NCBI RefSeq assembly: GCF_015832195.1
Contig: NC_052017.1
Location: 81,593,801 to 81,657,800, forward strand
Source: Motacilla alba alba
Lineage: Eukaryota; Chordata; Aves; Passeriformes; Motacillidae
DNA length: 64,000 bases
Direction of reading: 5' to 3'
In this document: positions 59,701-64,000 of the stretch, piece by piece
Layout of the letters: each line of letters starts with the position of its first letter
How positions within the stretch are numbered: position 1 is the stretch's first letter
Program-made: the position numbers and the translations under genes
Notes under the pieces: model-generated
Told to the model about the DNA's origin: nothing
The model's database searches: none
Seen by the model: the letters and a program-made list of their open reading frames with translations, nothing else

Positions 59701-62454
59701 AGCACACCCCAGCTGGAATGTTGATCAAATAAACTTCCTTCCCAATTTTTTCCATGAGAAGGTGGTGACAGAGAAGCAAAGGCACCCAAGAATCTGGACC
59801 TACAAAGTTAATTCTTGCCCCAAAGGCCTCTCTTAGTCAACCCAGCCATGCACAGATCCTCTAAGCGGCATCACAGGCTACAAAAGAGACTACATGCAAT
59901 GCCATCCAGATTTTCACTACAGAAACTGGATGCAAAGAGCAACCTGAGCTTGGACATACTACCAATTTGTTGTGTTTGATCCCTTTTATTTCTACTTCCA
60001 CACGTATTACCTCTACCCTCTAATACCAGACTCCACAATCCCAAATTCTATCTATTCTGCCTTGATGCTTAAGCCTTAGATCTGCTGCACTCTTTTTAGA
60101 AACGATGAGGGAAGATTTCCAGGTGATACTACTCAGACATCCAGAGGAGGAACAAGGAACTGCAGTATAAAGCTTGAAAACCAAGACATTCGAGCAAAAT
60201 ATATGCATTAAGAAACCTAAGAATTTTTTCTTCAATTTTAAGCCTTCCCGTACCTGATTATGAGTTTTTTTGCCATGCAAAGCCCTGAATGCTACTTAGG
60301 CAACCAGAGAATTGAGATTCAGAGTCCTGTATCTTCAAATTCACAAGTGTTTGGTTGGATTTTGGGAAGAATAATGGCTCCCTTATTCCCTCCCATTAAA
60401 AGAGAAGAGATTTCTCCTTCCTTCCTGGGTGGCCTCTCCCCAGTGACTGTTCTCAGTACCAGTGAATCCATTTTAATGGCTATGCACTGTCACCTACAGC
60501 AGATACAATCCTGATCCAAGCACTGGTTCTGCACAGCACCTGTGAAACTGTACAAGAGATGTTAGTCACTATGGTATTGTCACGATGGAATTCAATTCCT
60601 CTGGTTGGCAGTTTTTCTTGCTATTTATTTTTGAGGAGAATAAATCCTCAATAATTGAACTCAGATTTTTTTTTGCTACTGGAACCAGCTGGAAAGACCA
60701 CTAGATATTTACCCTTTGTAAGATCATCAGATCTCACTTGCAGGTTTTCTTTCCCCCCTCCTGTAAGGAGAAGAATGTGATCACTGCAGCTCTTTCTTGA
60801 GGGCAAAAACTTTCATACAAAGTGATGGTAATGTTAAAAATTTGTCATTTTGATTTGGGCAACACTTGACTTTTCTTATGTGCAATAAATCTGGAATTCA
60901 GCAGTAGGACACAATGAAACACTCAGAAATGCCTCATTACTGAGTTCTGGTTTCTTGGAATAGATGTGCTTTAGGACGTGTAACTAGTGAGGTTTTACAG
61001 GATACTGGTTCAGTTTATTCTCAATTTGTACAAAGCTTTGTGTCAGAATGTATACAGGGAAAAAATACAGCACAAAATTAGACAAGTTTAACCCTGGTTA
61101 TTATTAATCTGTAGCTTGTCATGACAAATGACACCTGCAGTCACGGAAGCTGGAAAATTATTTGTGGATACACGGGTACCTGCATGTACACTGGAGAGTG
61201 ACTGAAGTAAATCAGTAGTTATTTTTTGTGTTTCTCCCATCTTTTCTCACTGCAGAGCAACACGAAAAGGTTGTTGTGGTCCTTAATAAGAAGCAGAACA
61301 TTTCATTTTAAGATTGAATAGTACAGTTTTTCATTTCCCCACTACTTTAAATGTTTATTACTATACAGTTTTTCATCTCCATCTGAATTTAAATGTACAA
61401 TCTCTCAGCTGTCCATTAAAATCTTACTTTACTGCCAGCTTATTATATATAATCTCTGCCATTTATGTCATCTTCATAACTAATAGCATACATTTGGAAT
61501 CCCTCAGGAAATTTACAAGTGTCAGAGTAGACACTGTTAAACATTGTCCTCAAAATGAACCACAGCTCTTTCATCAGACCTAAGGAATAATTTGTCCCTT
61601 GTGGATAAATAATAAAGAAAGATGGGCAAAGTCTGGGCAAAGTCAACTTCTGAGCATTTTCTGTTTGTGAGCTGACCAGTTGGACCACACCAACTTGATA
61701 AAGTCATGGTTTAATAAAATCACACCAGCTGTAAATTATTTGTGAGATACACAAAACAGCAAATTGAATAGCAAATGGAAACATATTCTAAATTCAAACT
61801 CCTCAATTGTGGTTTCTCCTGAACTCTGATAAATGCACTAGAAGATCACACCTACTTTACATTCATATAAAACTTCAAGCTTAGTCTGAGGTCTGGTTCC
61901 AATTCAGTAGAGGTATTTTTACCAGATTTGCAATCATTTGACATAAAATCCATAGAGATATATTCATGATGTTGTAATTTCCTTTCTTATTTTCCTAAAT
62001 ATAACTGCAAATTCTCCATATGCATTGAATTTCAGAAGGAAAAATAAGTTAATTTCTATTTTGTTTTTTGATGGATAACCTTCATGATGGCAAATGTGAT
62101 TTTTTCTATTTTAAGATATCTTCAGTCTTCATAGTTTCTAAAGCTGCCTCCTACTCGGGCTTCCTAAGGTCAGCAATTTAAAAGACTTCATTTTATAGCC
62201 ACCATTTGTCAAACTGATCATTTCTAAATAGACAAACACTTGGTAATAGCTTATTCCAGAAACAGATTGCCAAAACCACTGATGCACACAGGAGCCATTA
62301 CTGAAGCCTCCCTGTTGTTGGAGTTTGCATTTTTGCATGGTGTTTGTCACCCACAGCGTGTCACCGAGAGGCCCCATGTGACACCAGGGGTGGGTTAAGC
62401 AGAACACAGCAGAGATGGGGGAAGGTAAATCCTCTGCTTCAAAGTCACAAAAAC
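56776..62454. other. Unique non-coding DNA
   Basis: No gene or named mobile element. GC-richer around 57840-58400. Frames up to 114 codons have no recognisable domain. The last 3 kb are AT-rich. Confidence 0.45.
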
Positions 62455-62670
62455 ACAGAATAATTATGGATGGAAAAGACCTCTAACATCATCAAACCCA
62501 ATCACTAACCCAGCATTGCCAAGTCCACCTCTAAAACATATCCCCAGGTGCCACATCTGCGCATCCTTTAAATGATTTCAGTGATGGTGATTCCACCACC
62601 TCCCTGGCCACCTTTTCAGTGAAGAAAAGGTCCAACCCAATGGTCTGCTCTGCCCAGGCAGGGCAGAGGA
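62455..62670 (-). mobile_element. CR1 LINE 3' end
   Basis: Minus-strand CR1. The tail remnant acagaataattatggatgg is followed by aaaagacctctaacatcatc, ccagcattgccaagtccacc and ctaaaacatatccccaggtg, then gatggtgattccaccacctc. This is the CR1 subfamily with the aaaagacctctaagatcatc start, distinct from the subfamily at 711 and 6883. Confidence 0.9.
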
Positions 62671-64000
62671 TGGTAGGAATGGTCCTTTTCAACACTCTTT
62701 CAGCAGGCTTTTGTTGCTCTTGAACTGATTTTCTGCTAGCTTTAGAAGTTTAAGCCTCTAGGTTTTGTAATGTAGAGCAGTGAACAGATTTGTGCCCTCC
62801 TATTATATCCCCCTGTGTTTGCTAGGCTGTCAAGTTACATAATAAGTGAATAGAATTATACAATGTTTTTTTCTAAATACTCCCATTTGGTTTCTATTTG
62901 GACCATTACTGGGTTCTGAGCCAGTTTCTTCATGGAATCATTTAGCACAACCCCACCACCTTGCCCCTGAGCTGCGCAGCTCAGCTCTGAGCCCAGAGTT
63001 TACAACTGACATGGCATCTATCTTCCCCCAAAGCCCTTTGCTTCACACTTGCCTCTGCTGAATTACATCTGGGTAAGCTTATTACAAGACTGAGTGCTTT
63101 GGAAATGTCCTTCAACTCTTCACAGCTTGCTCGAAACCTTACTGCTACAAGTAACTGTGCACTATTTGCAATTTTCTTGACCCACCGAGCATCTCCTTTC
63201 CTGGTGAGCAGCACTTGCAGGAGGCTGGTGATCTCTCTTTAGCCAGACCTGCCTGGCACTGCCTGTAACGTCTGCCACCAGTCATGGACTGGTGAATGGA
63301 CCTGCTGTCCTATGCCACAGCTACCTAGTGCCCTCTAAAGCTCTGGGCAAGAGACTTTGTCCAAAGGCACTGATCCAATTTATTTGACCAAACACTGGAA
63401 GCCCTGATGGACCAGGTGCCCAGGGATGGATGATCCTGCTTGTGTCATGTAGGGAGAAGCTTACTCAAGCACAGGAGCAAACAGCAGTTAAGGAATGCCA
63501 GCAGCAGCAATCAGCAACAAACACAGTAATGAGCTGCAAAGTGAGGCACAGGAATGCTGAGCACAACAAGCTCTGCAGACCAGTGAAAAAATCATCTGCA
63601 AAATCTGCAGGGCACTCTCTGAGGCATGGGTCTCCCCAAGTGCCACCCTGCATGAACAAGGCCCGTCATTCACAGGGGAAGATTCACTGGGGATAGATCC
63701 AAACAATTTTGACAAAAGCCAGCCTCTGACAAAGGATCACTAACGTGATATGACAACAACTATGCATACAATTGTGTATGTATGCATGAGTGTAAGTAAA
63801 ATTGTAACAGTATTTCGATAAACATGATATGCATTTTAAGAATTTCTTTTAATATTCTAGTATGACCAATATTAAATTGTTTCTTATAAATTGAATCAGT
63901 AGTTATTGATTAATAAGAAATTACTGTTAAGTATTTACATATTTCTTTTAAATTATTCATTTAAAAAATAATTTTAAAAATTGCCTATCTGGAATTTCCA
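62671..64000. other. Unique non-coding DNA
   Basis: No gene recognised. The frame at 63430-63696 is Gln/Ser/Lys-rich without a domain. The final 250 bp are very AT-rich and contain a short inverted repeat atgcatac/gtatgcat near 63763-63788. Confidence 0.4.

Noticed and set aside
63763..63788. 8-bp inverted repeat atgcatac/gtatgcat
   Set aside because: Short and in AT-rich, TATG-repetitive sequence.
1..64000. CRISPR arrays, bacterial operons, tRNA or rRNA genes
   Set aside because: None seen; repeat content and composition are those of a bird genome.

Overview
The window is vertebrate nuclear DNA, almost certainly from a bird and most likely a songbird. The evidence is its repeats. It is scattered with fragments of CR1 LINEs, several with the avian 3' tail of repeated ATTCTATG-type octamers. 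It carries LTRs of bird ERVL families and a 429-bp ERVK-type LTR of a kind I associate with passerines. I see no L1- or Alu-like elements. I also see no bacterial features: no operons, no rRNA or tRNA genes, no CRISPR array.

I could not recognise any host protein-coding exon. Almost all open frames are short (60-110 codons) and look like chance frames in AT-rich DNA. The only frames with a recognisable protein signature are remnants of CR1 ORF2 (endonuclease/reverse transcriptase), all broken. The window therefore reads as an intergenic region or a very large intron.

Layout. 1-5000: a CR1 on the minus strand, cut in two by an ERVK-type solo LTR with a 6-bp target duplication, then a very old CR1 and a short CR1 end. 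6.9-8.1 kb: another minus-strand CR1 end and a piece of ERVL LTR. 8.1-13.4 kb: AT-rich unique DNA. 13.4-15.7 kb: a plus-strand CR1 interrupted by a complete 1.1-kb ERVL solo LTR, followed by out-of-order CR1 pieces. 16-29 kb: mostly unique DNA with microsatellites, old CR1 ends and an unclassified dispersed repeat. 28.7-29.35 kb: a locally GC-rich patch with CA repeats and a hairpin-forming triple repeat. 29.9-32.5 kb: a strongly purine-rich stretch that looks like a decayed minisatellite, the largest structure here not explained by a known element. 34.4-37.3 kb: quiet, repeat-poor DNA that looks like conserved non-coding sequence. 43.3-44.1 kb: a second ERVL solo LTR, shortened inside. 48.4-49.1 kb: a poly(A) run of 43 with an AATAAA signal upstream. 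50.2-50.6 kb: a third LTR containing a G-quadruplex motif. 54.9-56.8 kb: CR1 scraps and a recent 63-bp duplication. 56.8-64 kb: mostly unique DNA with one CR1 end.

The elements record a relative history. The CR1 copies are oldest. The ERVK and ERVL elements inserted later into two of them and then recombined to solo LTRs. Assignments rest on recall of family consensus sequences and on target-site duplications read directly; no database search was possible.
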